Assembly (NCBI RefSeq): GCF_000814475.1
Contig: NZ_JSVC01000024.1
Location: 62,001 to 126,000, forward strand
DNA length: 64,000 nt
Direction of reading: 5' to 3'
DNA from: Flavihumibacter solisilvae
GTDB taxonomy: Bacteria; Bacteroidota; Bacteroidia; Chitinophagales; Chitinophagaceae
The notes beneath the pieces are model-generated. The model worked only from the letters and a program-made list of their open reading frames with translations, was not told the origin of the DNA and did not search any database. This document shows positions 1 to 10,323 of the stretch, piece after piece. The position numbers and the translations under genes were made by a program. Numbering within the stretch: the first letter of the stretch is position 1; each line of letters opens with the position of its first letter.

Positions 1-348
1 GCCCGTTATGCGGGCGAACCCGTTGATTTTGAAAGGAATATCCGTTTGCTGCTGAAAGAAATGGAAAATATCCAGGAGAGAAGAGCCCGTTTCCGGACAG
101 TAATTTCGTTACAGCTCAACGGGGAAGAGCATTTGTTTGAAGGTAGTTGCGAGGGAACGATCACAGCCAGTCCCCGGGGAACCAATGGCTTCGGCTATGA
201 CCCGGTATTTGTGCCGGATGGAGCTGACCGAAGTTTCGGAGAAATGAGCATGGATGAAAAGAAGGTATACAGCCACCGCAGGAAGGCAACCGACCAGCTC
301 GTTTCGTTCCTGGAACGCAAAGTGACCAAAAAAACACAGGAAGAATAA
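1..348 (+). CDS. rdgB: Non-canonical purine NTP pyrophosphatase (RdgB/HAM1 family), 3' part
   Basis: The reading frame is open from the first base, so the gene begins upstream of the window; about 115 C-terminal residues remain. RdgB hydrolyses dITP, XTP and ITP to the monophosphates and so keeps deaminated purines out of DNA and RNA; it acts in the cytoplasm. The visible family signature is the Ala-Arg-Tyr-Ala-Gly segment at the left edge followed by the GTNGFGYDPVF block, which belongs to the nucleotide-binding site, and the downstream Ser-His-Arg segment near the C-terminus. The stop lies five bases before the GTG of the sigma-factor gene, which suggests the two are co-transcribed. A TTG inside the frame at 46 is not a credible start because the conserved residues continue upstream of it. 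Confidence 0.92.
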   Translation, partial: ARYAGEPVDFERNIRLLLKEMENIQERRARFRTVISLQLNGEEHLFEGSCEGTITASPRGTNGFGYDPVFVPDGADRSFGEMSMDEKKVYSHRRKATDQLVSFLERKVTKKTQEE

Positions 349-353
349 AAAAA

Positions 354-917
354 GTGCAGCTGACAGACAACCAAAACATAAACGATTCCGACTTAATCAA
401 AGGAAGTATTGCCGGCGACCCGAGAATGCAGGAGGCATTGTATAATCGCTATGCCCCCAAAATGTACGCGGTCTGCCTGCGGTATGCGGGAAACAACGAC
501 GATGCCCAGGATCTTTTACAGGAAGGATTTATCAAGGTTTTCCGGAACCTGGAACGATTCAGACATGAAGGATCATTTGAAGGATGGCTGAGACGTGTGT
601 TTGTCAATACTTCCATTGAACATTATCGTCGGAAAGTTCATCTTAACAGCATTTCTGACCAGGAAGAAAAGGGCATTGAGGATGCTTCGGTAACGGTGCT
701 GGATCAACTGGCGGAACGTGACATCGTTCAGCTGGTCCAGGAATTATCACCGGGATACCGGGCTGTTTTCAATTTATACGTGATTGAAGGGTATTCACAC
801 AAGGAGATCGCGGACATGCTCCAGATCAGTGAAGGCACCAGCAAATCACAGCTTGCCCGGGCGAAATCGATCCTGCAAAAGAAAGTTGCTGAATTTTTGG
901 GTGAAAAAAGAAAATAA
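354..917 (+). CDS. RNA polymerase sigma factor, ECF (sigma-70) family
   Basis: A 187-residue ECF sigma factor. Region 2 occupies about residues 22-90, with the Leu-Leu-Gln-Glu-Gly-Phe (DDAQDLLQEGF) core-binding helix and the GWLRRV promoter-melting segment. Region 4 occupies about 125-180, with the GYSHKEIADML helix-turn-helix that reads the -35-like element. The start is a GTG five bases after the rdgB stop; the next in-frame ATG would cut into region 2, so the GTG is preferred. The following gene, nine bases downstream, encodes a single-pass membrane protein that is the probable anti-sigma partner. The target regulon cannot be read from the window. Confidence 0.9.
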   Translation: MQLTDNQNINDSDLIKGSIAGDPRMQEALYNRYAPKMYAVCLRYAGNNDDAQDLLQEGFIKVFRNLERFRHEGSFEGWLRRVFVNTSIEHYRRKVHLNSISDQEEKGIEDASVTVLDQLAERDIVQLVQELSPGYRAVFNLYVIEGYSHKEIADMLQISEGTSKSQLARAKSILQKKVAEFLGEKRK

Positions 918-926
918 ACACCGCTG

Positions 927-1742
927 ATGACTGATCCGTTACGCAATAGAATGCAGCATTGGGAAGCTGATCCTCCACCTGGTCTCTGGGACAATATCTC
1001 CCGGGAGCTGACTGAAGGGAACGCAGAACAAAGAATCCGCGAACGAATAGGCGCGTTGGAAACCACGCCGCCTGTTCAAAGCTGGCAGTCCATTGCACGG
1101 GAGATCAGTGAGCCTGTTTCCCCTGTTGAAACTCCGGTAATCCCTATCCGGCCCCTTTACCCTTACCTTTTTCGTTATGCAGCAGTGGCAATTGTTGCGG
1201 GGATTATGGCGTGGTTGCTGATTGACCGGCCCTTCTCCACTCCTTCCAGTGAGATCGCAACTTCCATCGTAGAGCCGCCTGCGCCCCGGATCGATGCTAA
1301 TAACGCGGTTGTTGCTGAACCCGGGAATAAGACAGCAATCCTGGTTGAGACCGATCCTGATGCCATTACACATGAGCGTAAAGATCCCCAGCGCGAACCC
1401 CGCCATACTTCTGTACGCCAGGTACCGGAATTACCACCGGTTGAGCAGAAACCGGTACAGTTATCTGTTAATCTTGCCAGCCAGCAGGCCGTACAGGAAC
1501 TGCATGTCCAGAACCGCAATCCCAGGTATATCACTATTACCAATGAAGCAGGAGAACCGGTTCGTATATCGGCCAAATTTGCCTACCTCTATTACCAACA
1601 GGTGGCCGGCACTGAGCCTGCACCGATTAACGAGATCATGAACCGTTTGCAGCAGCGCTTAAGCCAGCGACCAATTGTGCCCGATCCCGCCAACCTTCTT
1701 GATATGCTCCGGCTAAGGGAATTCGTTGAGAAAGAACAATAA
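927..1742 (+). CDS. Single-pass membrane protein, putative anti-sigma factor partner of the ECF sigma
   Basis: A 271-residue protein with a cytoplasmic N-terminal part, one hydrophobic segment at about residues 82-100 (YAAVAIVAGIMAWLLI) and a proline-rich outer part. The N-terminal part carries a repeated motif: PPPGLWDNISREL near residue 16 and PPVQSWQSIAREI near residue 49, that is Pro-Pro-x3-Trp-x2-Ile-x2-Glu twice. Neither the usual zinc-binding HxxxCxxC pattern of ZAS anti-sigma factors nor an obvious FecR domain is visible. The assignment rests on position: it starts nine bases after the sigma gene and has the topology expected of a membrane-tethered anti-sigma. The function is inference; the membrane topology is visible. 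Confidence 0.6.
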   Translation: MTDPLRNRMQHWEADPPPGLWDNISRELTEGNAEQRIRERIGALETTPPVQSWQSIAREISEPVSPVETPVIPIRPLYPYLFRYAAVAIVAGIMAWLLIDRPFSTPSSEIATSIVEPPAPRIDANNAVVAEPGNKTAILVETDPDAITHERKDPQREPRHTSVRQVPELPPVEQKPVQLSVNLASQQAVQELHVQNRNPRYITITNEAGEPVRISAKFAYLYYQQVAGTEPAPINEIMNRLQQRLSQRPIVPDPANLLDMLRLREFVEKEQ

Positions 1743-1776
1743 CAAGCATCAATAACCGCCTTATAATTCCAGAACA

Positions 1777-2211
1777 ATGGGCAGGATCAAAGTTTCCATC
1801 CCGCAGGATTTTTCTTTTCAGACAACCATAGCCGTACGCATCACCGATCTAAACTATGGCGGGCATGTCGGCAACGATACCATTTTAAGTCTCATTCATG
1901 AAGCCAGGGTCAGGTACCTCCGTTCCCTTGGTTTTACAGAACTTGAATTTGGCGGTACCAGCCTGATCATGAGTGATGCCGCCATCGAATTCCGAAGCGA
2001 AGCTTTTTATGGTGAAGAACTGCTCTTCAGTGTGGTTGCTGATGATTTTTCACGCGCCGGATTTGATATCTGCTACCGGGTAGAGAAAATGATCGGTGAC
2101 AAATCTGTTGTCGTCGCTCTTGCCAAAACCGGAATGGTATGTTATAACTATGATGAGAAAAAAATCAGCGCTGTTCCTGAAGAAGTGAAAACAAAGATGC
2201 TACAGAAATAA
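1777..2211 (+). CDS. Acyl-CoA thioesterase, hotdog fold (4HBT / FadM-YbgC type)
   Basis: A 144-residue single hotdog-domain protein. The segment RITDLNYGGHVGND followed by a long helix with HEARVRYLRSLG matches the 4-hydroxybenzoyl-CoA thioesterase-like signature, in which the Asp and the Gly-His-Val-Xaa-Asn turn lie in the active site. Such enzymes hydrolyse acyl-CoA or acyl-ACP thioesters in the cytoplasm; the natural substrate is not predictable here. The gene runs towards aroE and its TAA stop ends at the base directly before the aroE stop codon on the other strand, so there is no intergenic space between the two. Confidence 0.85.
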   Translation: MGRIKVSIPQDFSFQTTIAVRITDLNYGGHVGNDTILSLIHEARVRYLRSLGFTELEFGGTSLIMSDAAIEFRSEAFYGEELLFSVVADDFSRAGFDICYRVEKMIGDKSVVVALAKTGMVCYNYDEKKISAVPEEVKTKMLQK

Positions 2212-2958
2212 TTAACCAGTCACTGGTGAATTCCAGATCTTCCAACTCTCTTCCGCCTGGATGATCAGCATATCATGACCGTTCTCTGTAATCGCACCTG
2301 CTGCTCTTCCCATTGAGAGAAATTTCGTTTCTGTGGGATTGTATATCAGGTCATACAAATAATGTCCGCTTCCCAGAACTGCATAATCAAGCGGAGGCAT
2401 TTCGTTTTCAGCCGGGTGCATTCCAAGCGGAGTTGTATTGATCCAAAGCGTTGCCGACACAAGTTCATCGCGGGTCAGCCCTTCATAACTTTTAATTCCT
2501 TTACCTGCATCCGCAGTTCTGCCGATCACAGTAAAGGGTATCCGCAATTTGTCCAATACATACTGCACAGCTTTTGAAGCGCCGCCGGTGCCAAGCACAA
2601 GGGCTTTATTGTGTGACGGAAACAGCTTTTTACCGAGCGACTTTTCAAATCCGATCACATCAGTATTGTGACCTGTAAGCTTTCCGTCCCGGATCTGTAT
2701 GCAGTTGCATGCCCCGATCACCTGCACAACATCTGATTTGTTGTGCAGGTAAGGGATGATTTTTTCTTTATAGGGGATGGTCACATTAAGTCCTTCCAGC
2801 AGTGGTTCCTGCTGCAGCAGGGACGGGAAAGAACCTATTTCCTCCAGGGGATAATTTTCGTAAATCGCATTCAGGCCTTCCTTTTCAAACCTGGCTGTGA
2901 AATAGCCTTTGGAAAACGAATGGCCCAAGGGATATCCTATGAGTCCGAATTTCCGCAT
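2212..2958 (-). CDS. aroE: Shikimate dehydrogenase
   Basis: A 248-residue NADP-dependent enzyme reducing 3-dehydroshikimate to shikimate in aromatic amino-acid synthesis. The N-terminal substrate domain shows GYPLGHSFSKGYF (Ser residues that bind shikimate) and NVTIPYKE with the catalytic Lys; an Asn-Thr-Asp (HNTDVIGF) turn carries the catalytic Asp. The NADP fold follows with VLGTGGASKAV. Length is slightly shorter than the roughly 270 residues of E. coli AroE, as is common in Bacteroidota. The start codon shares one base with the comA stop (TGATG), so translation is probably coupled to comA. Confidence 0.93.
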   Translation of the reverse strand: MRKFGLIGYPLGHSFSKGYFTARFEKEGLNAIYENYPLEEIGSFPSLLQQEPLLEGLNVTIPYKEKIIPYLHNKSDVVQVIGACNCIQIRDGKLTGHNTDVIGFEKSLGKKLFPSHNKALVLGTGGASKAVQYVLDKLRIPFTVIGRTADAGKGIKSYEGLTRDELVSATLWINTTPLGMHPAENEMPPLDYAVLGSGHYLYDLIYNPTETKFLSMGRAAGAITENGHDMLIIQAEESWKIWNSPVTG

Positions 2959-3728
2959 CAGGCCATTTCCTTGTTAAGGAAAAGATGGAAGGTATCACCC
3001 CTGAGTCCAACCCGCATTGTCTCGAGTGAGATCACTTCTGACGGCGCGATATTGCCAAGGTTAACATTGCAGCCAATGAGCTCGATAAAGTAAAGTTGCT
3101 GGGCTTTCTGTGGTGCTTCCCAGATGATCTTTTCTTCAGGGATCTGTGTCAGGATTTCCTGTACAAGACCTTCACGCACTTCACCACTTCCACGATAGAT
3201 ACCCACGTTACCTGCCTCCCTTGCTTCTGCGATCACATATGTCGCACCTGCATCCAGTTCTGCGCGCATAAGTTCGATCCATTTATATGGCGGAATGATG
3301 TGTGCAGCGTCCTTGCTACCCACTTCGCTCAAAACGGTACCGTGTTTGGTAAGCTTTTCGATATAGCCGCATTTTTCGGCATGAGGAATGGTTATTGATC
3401 CATCACTTACCTCCATGTATGCAATACCGAATTCCTTGCAGACATTGATATAATCTTCAAACTGGTTCCTTATCAGGAAAGCCTCAAAAAGAGTACCCCC
3501 AAAATAAACGGGGATATCATAAGAACGATAAACTTCGAGCTTCTCGCGCAAATTAGGCGTGACAAAGGAAGTACCGAATCCAAATTTTACGATGTCGACG
3601 TGTGGATGTGAGACACTCAGGAAATGCTTGCTCTCTTCAATACTCAGGCCCTTATCCATTACCATTGTGAGCCCTTTCTGACGTGGCTTTGCCACTCGTT
3701 CAGGGATCTGTGTTAAGTTGAAATTCAT
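2958..3728 (-). CDS. comA: Phosphosulfolactate synthase (ComA family)
   Basis: A 256-residue TIM-barrel protein of the ComA family, which adds sulfite to phosphoenolpyruvate to form phosphosulfolactate. Visible family features are the opening KPRQKGLTMVMDKGL, the HVDIVKFGFGTS strand, YFGGTLFE, YMEVSDGSI, LSEVGSKD and the IIWEAPQKAQQ segment near the C-terminus. ComA was described as the first step of coenzyme M synthesis in methanogens; homologues occur in Bacteroidota, which do not make coenzyme M, and there a role in sulfonate or sulfonolipid precursor supply has been considered. Here it sits between a TPR gene and aroE on the same strand, with no other comB/comC-like gene in the window. 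Family call is firm; physiological role is open. Confidence 0.85.
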   Translation of the reverse strand: MNFNLTQIPERVAKPRQKGLTMVMDKGLSIEESKHFLSVSHPHVDIVKFGFGTSFVTPNLREKLEVYRSYDIPVYFGGTLFEAFLIRNQFEDYINVCKEFGIAYMEVSDGSITIPHAEKCGYIEKLTKHGTVLSEVGSKDAAHIIPPYKWIELMRAELDAGATYVIAEAREAGNVGIYRGSGEVREGLVQEILTQIPEEKIIWEAPQKAQQLYFIELIGCNVNLGNIAPSEVISLETMRVGLRGDTFHLFLNKEMA

Positions 3729-3778
3729 TTGCTGCTTTTTAAAGAAACGCCGCGCAAAAATAGGAAACGACGGCGAAA

Positions 3779-5200
3779 TTACACCCGGCCTGTTTTTCTG
3801 TTACGGGCAATCACGTCCACTACCAGTTGATTTTGCAATACAGAAGGGTGTAAAGCAACAAATTCTTTTAGCAGTTTAGGTGCTTTCTGCAAAGCGCGTT
3901 CAAGGAATAACAAGGCATCCTTCGTTTTTCCCATGGCAAGGAGTATAGCGCTTTTATAGTATATGAACAGTGGCCTCCCATCGGTATGTTTCAATGCTGC
4001 TTCGGCCTGCTCCAGGGCTTCTCCATAGATCTCTGCCATATACAGGCACCTGATAAGTGCTTCCCAGCCATTTGTATTTTTGGGTCGCATCCTTACAACG
4101 TTGGAGAAGTAACTGATGGCCTCCCGGGTCTCCCCCAGCCTGATCTTACATTCTCCCATGGCAAGGTTAAACTCAGGCACAGACTTCTGCAACTGCAAGG
4201 CAGTATCCAGCTGTTTTGCCGCCTGTGTCCATTGTTCTTCGTTAATATAAGTGCAGGCGATCTTGTAATACAGTTTGCTGTCTTCCGGTGAAAGATGTAC
4301 TGCCTTGCGGTAATAAAACCTGGCCTGTGCATAATTCTTCAGCCTGTCGTAGCAATGGCCGATAGCTTCAAAAATAACGTCTTCGGGGCGACTGAGTTCC
4401 AGGACTTTTTCCAGGACCTCAACAGCATCACGGAACTTACGCAGACGGATATACGCATCTCCCATGTTGCGGTATGCATAATCGAACTTTTCGTCTATTG
4501 CTATGGCATATTTGTATGCGTCAACTGCTTTTTCATAAAGTTTCAGTCCCTGGTAAGCTGCTGCCAGGTTAAACCAAGCCAGTTCGTTATACGGCAGGTC
4601 TTCCAGGATCTGCTGGTGCAACCTGATACTTTCTTCATTGCGACCGGTGAAATCGGTCCAGAAGCAGATCTTGTAAAGGGCTTCTTCGTTTGCGGGCTCC
4701 TGTTCCAGAATCAGTTTCAGGCAATCGAAAATTTTATCGAACTCCTCATAATCATCGTATACATCTGCCAGTTCGAACAGCAACTCTATCCGTTCCTCGC
4801 CTTCGAAGAATTCCAGCGCATTCTCGAGCAGTTCTACAGCTTTATCCTGCTGGTCAAGTGCGAGATAAGCGTCTGTCCGAAGGATGAAAAGGTTGATGTC
4901 GCGGCTGTCGAGCAACTCAGCCAGGTCCAGCAGTGAAAGTGCATCCTGGTACTTCCTGGTAGCGATCAGGATGTCTGCCTTTCTGATGAGAAGCGTTGAA
5001 GAATAAGGAAACTGCTCAACGGCCATGTCGCAGGCTTCCTGGGCCTGGGCAAGGTCTTCAGCGTCGTCAAAATAATTTATGATTTTTTCGAAGGATTCCT
5101 CGTCGATAAAATAGGAAGAACGGCCGGATTTCCTGTCGTTGTACTGCCTCAGCAACTCCTCTATGTCCTCTTTGTCCTGGCGAAAGGGGTATTCTTTCAT
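3779..5200 (-). CDS. Tetratricopeptide-repeat protein
   Basis: A 473-residue protein built almost entirely of TPR-like helix pairs from about residue 40 to 450, with recognisable units such as LAWFNLAAAYQGLKLYEKAV, YAYRNMGDAYIRLRKFRDAV and KLYYKIACTYINEEQWTQAA. There is no signal peptide or membrane segment, so it is probably a cytoplasmic scaffold. The acidic N-terminus (DKEDIEELLRQY) precedes the repeats. It lies 50 bases upstream of comA on the same strand and is likely the first gene of a TPR-comA-aroE unit. TPR proteins mediate protein contacts; the partner is unknown. Confidence 0.85.
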   Translation of the reverse strand: MKEYPFRQDKEDIEELLRQYNDRKSGRSSYFIDEESFEKIINYFDDAEDLAQAQEACDMAVEQFPYSSTLLIRKADILIATRKYQDALSLLDLAELLDSRDINLFILRTDAYLALDQQDKAVELLENALEFFEGEERIELLFELADVYDDYEEFDKIFDCLKLILEQEPANEEALYKICFWTDFTGRNEESIRLHQQILEDLPYNELAWFNLAAAYQGLKLYEKAVDAYKYAIAIDEKFDYAYRNMGDAYIRLRKFRDAVEVLEKVLELSRPEDVIFEAIGHCYDRLKNYAQARFYYRKAVHLSPEDSKLYYKIACTYINEEQWTQAAKQLDTALQLQKSVPEFNLAMGECKIRLGETREAISYFSNVVRMRPKNTNGWEALIRCLYMAEIYGEALEQAEAALKHTDGRPLFIYYKSAILLAMGKTKDALLFLERALQKAPKLLKEFVALHPSVLQNQLVVDVIARNRKTGRV

Positions 5201-5345
5201 GTACTTTTAGGTTATTGTAATATAGGCCAATCAAAAAAAACTGCCAACTATTTGTAACTTTTTTTATCACCACACGTTAAACACATATTAAATTTTGTGA
5301 TAAACGGTTTCTTTTTTAGCAAATAATTTGTTTATTTTTGTCTCG

Positions 5346-5726
5346 ATGTTAAAGAATCTCCATACCAGGCTAACAAGACACACACGTAAAATCGTTGTGG
5401 CAGCGGTTATGCTGGGAGTAGCCGGGTTTGCCGTGGCAAGCATGGGCGGAGAGAAGCGCAATAAGAAAAGTTCAAAGATCACAGAGGATTTTACGCCAAT
5501 CCGCACGAGTGCCGGTTTTACCCTGAAAGCAGGACCTTCCTATAAGGGAAGCATGATCTTCAACCAGGAGAAAACTGCCGGGCATTTGTCCTTCAACACC
5601 CTGATCACCTATCAAAAGGGTAATACCACATACATCATGCCGTATAACCACAAGGTTAACCTGGGCAATACTGGTGCATGTGACAACCTTCAGCTACTCA
5701 GGCTGAAAGTGCGGATGAACAAGTAA
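5346..5726 (+). CDS. Small exported protein of unknown function
   Basis: A 126-residue protein from the ATG at 5346. The N-terminus is basic (LHTRLTRHTRK) and followed by a hydrophobic stretch IVVAAVMLGVAGFAVAS, a plausible signal peptide or membrane anchor. The rest is a small polar domain containing SKITEDFTPIRTS, LKAGPSYKGS and the final TYIMPYNHKVNLGN. I do not recognise a family. A perfect TAnnTTTG (-7) box at 5333-5340 lies only five bases before the ATG, with a weak TTTC -33 match at 5308-5311, so the message may have almost no leader. It is convergent with the following gene, nine bases apart. Confidence 0.7.
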   Translation: MLKNLHTRLTRHTRKIVVAAVMLGVAGFAVASMGGEKRNKKSSKITEDFTPIRTSAGFTLKAGPSYKGSMIFNQEKTAGHLSFNTLITYQKGNTTYIMPYNHKVNLGNTGACDNLQLLRLKVRMNK

Positions 5727-5735
5727 TTTTTCCAG

Positions 5736-6407
5736 TTAATTCCCCTTTCTTCCCTTTTTACTCTCTTCGTAAGTCAATTCGCGGTAGCCGGATTTTGGAA
5801 TGTCGAATTTTGCTACTGGAACAGGATTGAGCGATACCTGGGACACGACATAGCGGATATTCAGGTTACCCTGTTTCAGCTCATATTCCAGCGGAAGCCC
5901 TTTCAGCGTTTTAAACTGTGAGCTGTAATTATTGTTTTCGGGGATTATATCTTCCGTATAGAAAACCGTAAATGTGCTACCGTCCTTTAACTCAGCGATG
6001 GCCTTTTTACACTTGTACCCGGCAAGCATCTTGGTTTCCTCAACCGGCGTGAATTTTATTCCTTCGTATTTCCGGTTCTTGTCCTTCCAGTCGGCTTCCG
6101 TCATGCGGATCAGGAGTTTCTGGCCACCGACTTCCTGCAGAACCACCGCAGTACCGCTGCGGGAGTCATGGATGGTGGTAAAGCTTGCCAGCGCACTGAC
6201 CATATCAGACCTGCTCAGGCCTCCTTTAAGGTAGACTGTAGTAGTTGCCCCGTCGAATGCATCGGCCAGTTTTGCTTCCTGGCTGCCCGTATTGATGACG
6301 GCGTCATAAACGATGGTAAGGTCGGATAATCGTTTCTGGGCGACAGAAGTTGCCAGCGAAAAGGCCATCAGGCCGGAAAGTATGATCTTTTTCATGTATA
6401 GCTTCAT
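5736..6407 (-). CDS. Exported protein, GLPGLI/DUF4412-like
   Basis: About 223 residues from the ATG at 6407 (another ATG at 6395 and a GTG at 6413 are possible). KKIILSGLMAFSLATSVAQ is a signal peptide. The mature part contains LTIVYDAVI, a KYEGIKFTP/ETKMLAGYKCKKA segment, FTVFYTEDI and KTLKGLPLEYEL; this order (YDA strand, KMIaGYkcKKA, W/FYT, KGLPLEY) is typical of small periplasmic proteins of the GLPGLI or DUF4412 type in Bacteroidota. No enzymatic residues are known for them. It follows yidC on the same strand after about 33 bases and may be co-transcribed. Function unknown. Confidence 0.75.
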   Translation of the reverse strand: MKLYMKKIILSGLMAFSLATSVAQKRLSDLTIVYDAVINTGSQEAKLADAFDGATTTVYLKGGLSRSDMVSALASFTTIHDSRSGTAVVLQEVGGQKLLIRMTEADWKDKNRKYEGIKFTPVEETKMLAGYKCKKAIAELKDGSTFTVFYTEDIIPENNNYSSQFKTLKGLPLEYELKQGNLNIRYVVSQVSLNPVPVAKFDIPKSGYRELTYEESKKGRKGN

Positions 6408-6440
6408 GGTCACAGACGATAATTACCGGCCTGCAGTTGC

Positions 6441-8279
6441 CTATTTCCCCTTTTTCTGTTGCATTTCCTGCATCTTCTTCTGGGTAGCCTGCATTTGCTC
6501 CATACGTTCCTGCCACTTCGATTTCGGCTTGGGCTTACTGCGATTCTCGGCCAGCTGTGCAACGATCTTATCGTGATCGATGATGTAATTCTGGATTACA
6601 AACTGCAATGCCAGCGTGATCAGGTTTGAAACCGTATAATACCAGGTCAGAGCTGATGGCAGCCTGTTAAAGAATACCAACAGAATTACAGGGAAAATAT
6701 ACGGCATATATTTCAACATCGGATTATTCTGATCCGGTGTCATATTCATATTATAGATCGAAATCAGGAAACTGGTTATCACTGCAAGCAGTGTAAAGAG
6801 ACTGATGTGGTCTCCAAAACCCAGCGGGATCGAGAAAGGAAGCTTCGCGATCACGTCATACCTTGACAGGTCATCCGCCCAGAGAAAAGCCTGTCCCCGC
6901 AGCGCGACGTTCGCATTAAAGAAACTATATAAAGCAAAGAAGATCGGGATCTGCAATAATGCGGGTATACATCCGCCCAGCGGGTTAACGCCTGCCTCCC
7001 TGAACAATTTCATCTGGTCCATACCATAAGCCTGCTGGTCGTCGCCATGCTTTGCACGAAGAACATCCAGTTCCGGACGAAGTGCCTTCATTTTCGCTCC
7101 ACTGAGGTAGCTCGAATAAACCAGCGGGGAAGTTACCAACCTGATGAAAAGGGTGAGTAATGCGATCACGATTCCATAGCTGCCAACGAACTTCTTGATA
7201 AAGTCGAATACCGGCATTACGATGTACTGGTTGATCGGTCTCACAAAAGAATAGAATCCCTGGCCCAGGTTTACGATCTTATCCATTTTCTCCACACCAA
7301 TGTTGCGAAGGATCTTGTAATCGTTCGGACCGAAATAGAATTGCAACGGAACCACGTTGCTGTTTCCGCCAGTGAGTTTTTTCTGGAAACTGGCTTTGGC
7401 GCCAACAATAAGTTTTGATGAATCATCACCCGGGCTCATCCACTCCACTTTTCCATTATCAAATTTATCCTTTGCGATAAGGGAAGAATTAAAGAACTGT
7501 TGCTTGATACTTGCCCAGTGAATATTTTTTTCAAATACTTCCTGGTCGCTGGAAATCAGGTTGAAATAGTCGTATTCGCCATCTTCCACGATAACGAGCT
7601 GCGATTGCTGACGCTCATATTTGGCATCACTCTCCTGTTGAAGTGCATCCACATTCCATTGCAGGTTCAGGTTCTGCCCGGTGAACAGGGAGCCGGTTCC
7701 GCCGAAAGCAAGATTGAGGTCAATCAGGTAAGTACCGTTCTTTATAGTATACTCATGAGAAATGGATTCACCATTACTACCGATAACCTCGTAGGTAATT
7801 TTCTGGTTGCCCGATGCATCTTTTTCAACACCCTTCAGGTGAAAAAACAACTCAGCAGCCTGTGCTGACTGGTTTTTTCCGATATTGACCTGGTAGTTGA
7901 GCTTATCGCTGCCATTCTCGATAAGGGTAACCAGGTTGCTGTCAGCCCGCTTATAATTTTTGAGCGCAAGATGAACCGGTTGGCCACCCTTGTTGGAAAA
8001 CCGGATCCGGAACAGGTCAGTTTCCACATCCTGGAAGGTTTCAGTTCCGGCTGTTGCACGGGCCCAGCCGGTTGCAGTTGAATCGATACCGGGAACTGCT
8101 ACAGAGTCCGGAAGAGTTGTAGCAAGTGCTTTTTTCCTGCCAAGTTCCACCCTTGCGACTGAGTCTTCATACTGTTGTTTCTTCAGCTGAAGTTCACGAC
8201 TGCTCTTGGATGAAATGAACAAATAAACAAACAATAAAACTCCTAACAGCACAAAACCTATAACCGTGTTGCGATCCAT
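6441..8279 (-). CDS. yidC: Membrane protein insertase YidC
   Basis: A 612-residue Oxa1/YidC insertase. The canonical start is the ATG at 8279 giving MDRNTVIGF; another ATG three codons upstream is less likely. Residues 5-25 form the first membrane segment, residues about 60-360 the large periplasmic beta domain, and about 370-570 the conserved five-helix insertase core with GSYGIVIALLTLFIRL (carrying the groove Arg), the cytoplasmic loop and NPLGGCIPALLQIPIFFALY. The C-terminus is a basic, Gln/Lys/Met-rich tail that can bind ribosomes. It inserts proteins into the inner membrane with or without SecYEG. pyrG lies upstream on the same strand, separated by a terminator. Confidence 0.97.
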   Translation of the reverse strand: MDRNTVIGFVLLGVLLFVYLFISSKSSRELQLKKQQYEDSVARVELGRKKALATTLPDSVAVPGIDSTATGWARATAGTETFQDVETDLFRIRFSNKGGQPVHLALKNYKRADSNLVTLIENGSDKLNYQVNIGKNQSAQAAELFFHLKGVEKDASGNQKITYEVIGSNGESISHEYTIKNGTYLIDLNLAFGGTGSLFTGQNLNLQWNVDALQQESDAKYERQQSQLVIVEDGEYDYFNLISSDQEVFEKNIHWASIKQQFFNSSLIAKDKFDNGKVEWMSPGDDSSKLIVGAKASFQKKLTGGNSNVVPLQFYFGPNDYKILRNIGVEKMDKIVNLGQGFYSFVRPINQYIVMPVFDFIKKFVGSYGIVIALLTLFIRLVTSPLVYSSYLSGAKMKALRPELDVLRAKHGDDQQAYGMDQMKLFREAGVNPLGGCIPALLQIPIFFALYSFFNANVALRGQAFLWADDLSRYDVIAKLPFSIPLGFGDHISLFTLLAVITSFLISIYNMNMTPDQNNPMLKYMPYIFPVILLVFFNRLPSALTWYYTVSNLITLALQFVIQNYIIDHDKIVAQLAENRSKPKPKSKWQERMEQMQATQKKMQEMQQKKGK

Positions 8280-8348
8280 GCTCTGCATTCAAATATGATT
8301 TTAAGACGTGCAAAGATAAGAGAATTGCCACTAGGGTGACGGATGATG

Positions 8349-8382
8349 AAAAAAACCCGCCGAAACAGTTGTAACGGCGGGT
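8349..8382 (-). terminator. Intrinsic terminator after pyrG
   Basis: On the minus strand an 8-bp GC-rich stem (8375-8382 with 8355-8362, core CGGCGGGT/ACCCGCCG), a 12-base loop and a run of seven T (8349-8355 read in reverse). It lies between the pyrG stop and the yidC start, so yidC needs its own promoter or read-through. Confidence 0.85.
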
Positions 8383-8405
8383 CTTTATAAGAAATTAAAC
8401 CGGGA

Positions 8406-10154
<1,749 letters not shown>

Positions 10155-10323
10155 CTAATTGTAAAACCGCTGCCCAGTCTGAAATGACCTTGCGGAAAAA
10201 TAGAATATGTATATCCGGGAGGTCATGCAAAGATACAGGAAACCTGCCAGATGAAAACAGTCAGCCTGCGATGTGGAAAAAAAGCCGGAGCCTTCTTAAC
10301 CTGCAGTAATCAAAATTCCTCAT

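Noticed and set aside
2215-2227. Short perfect palindrome ACCAGT-C-ACTGGT at the end of aroE
   Set aside because: It lies inside the last codons of aroE, has no T-run and no second copy; likely chance.
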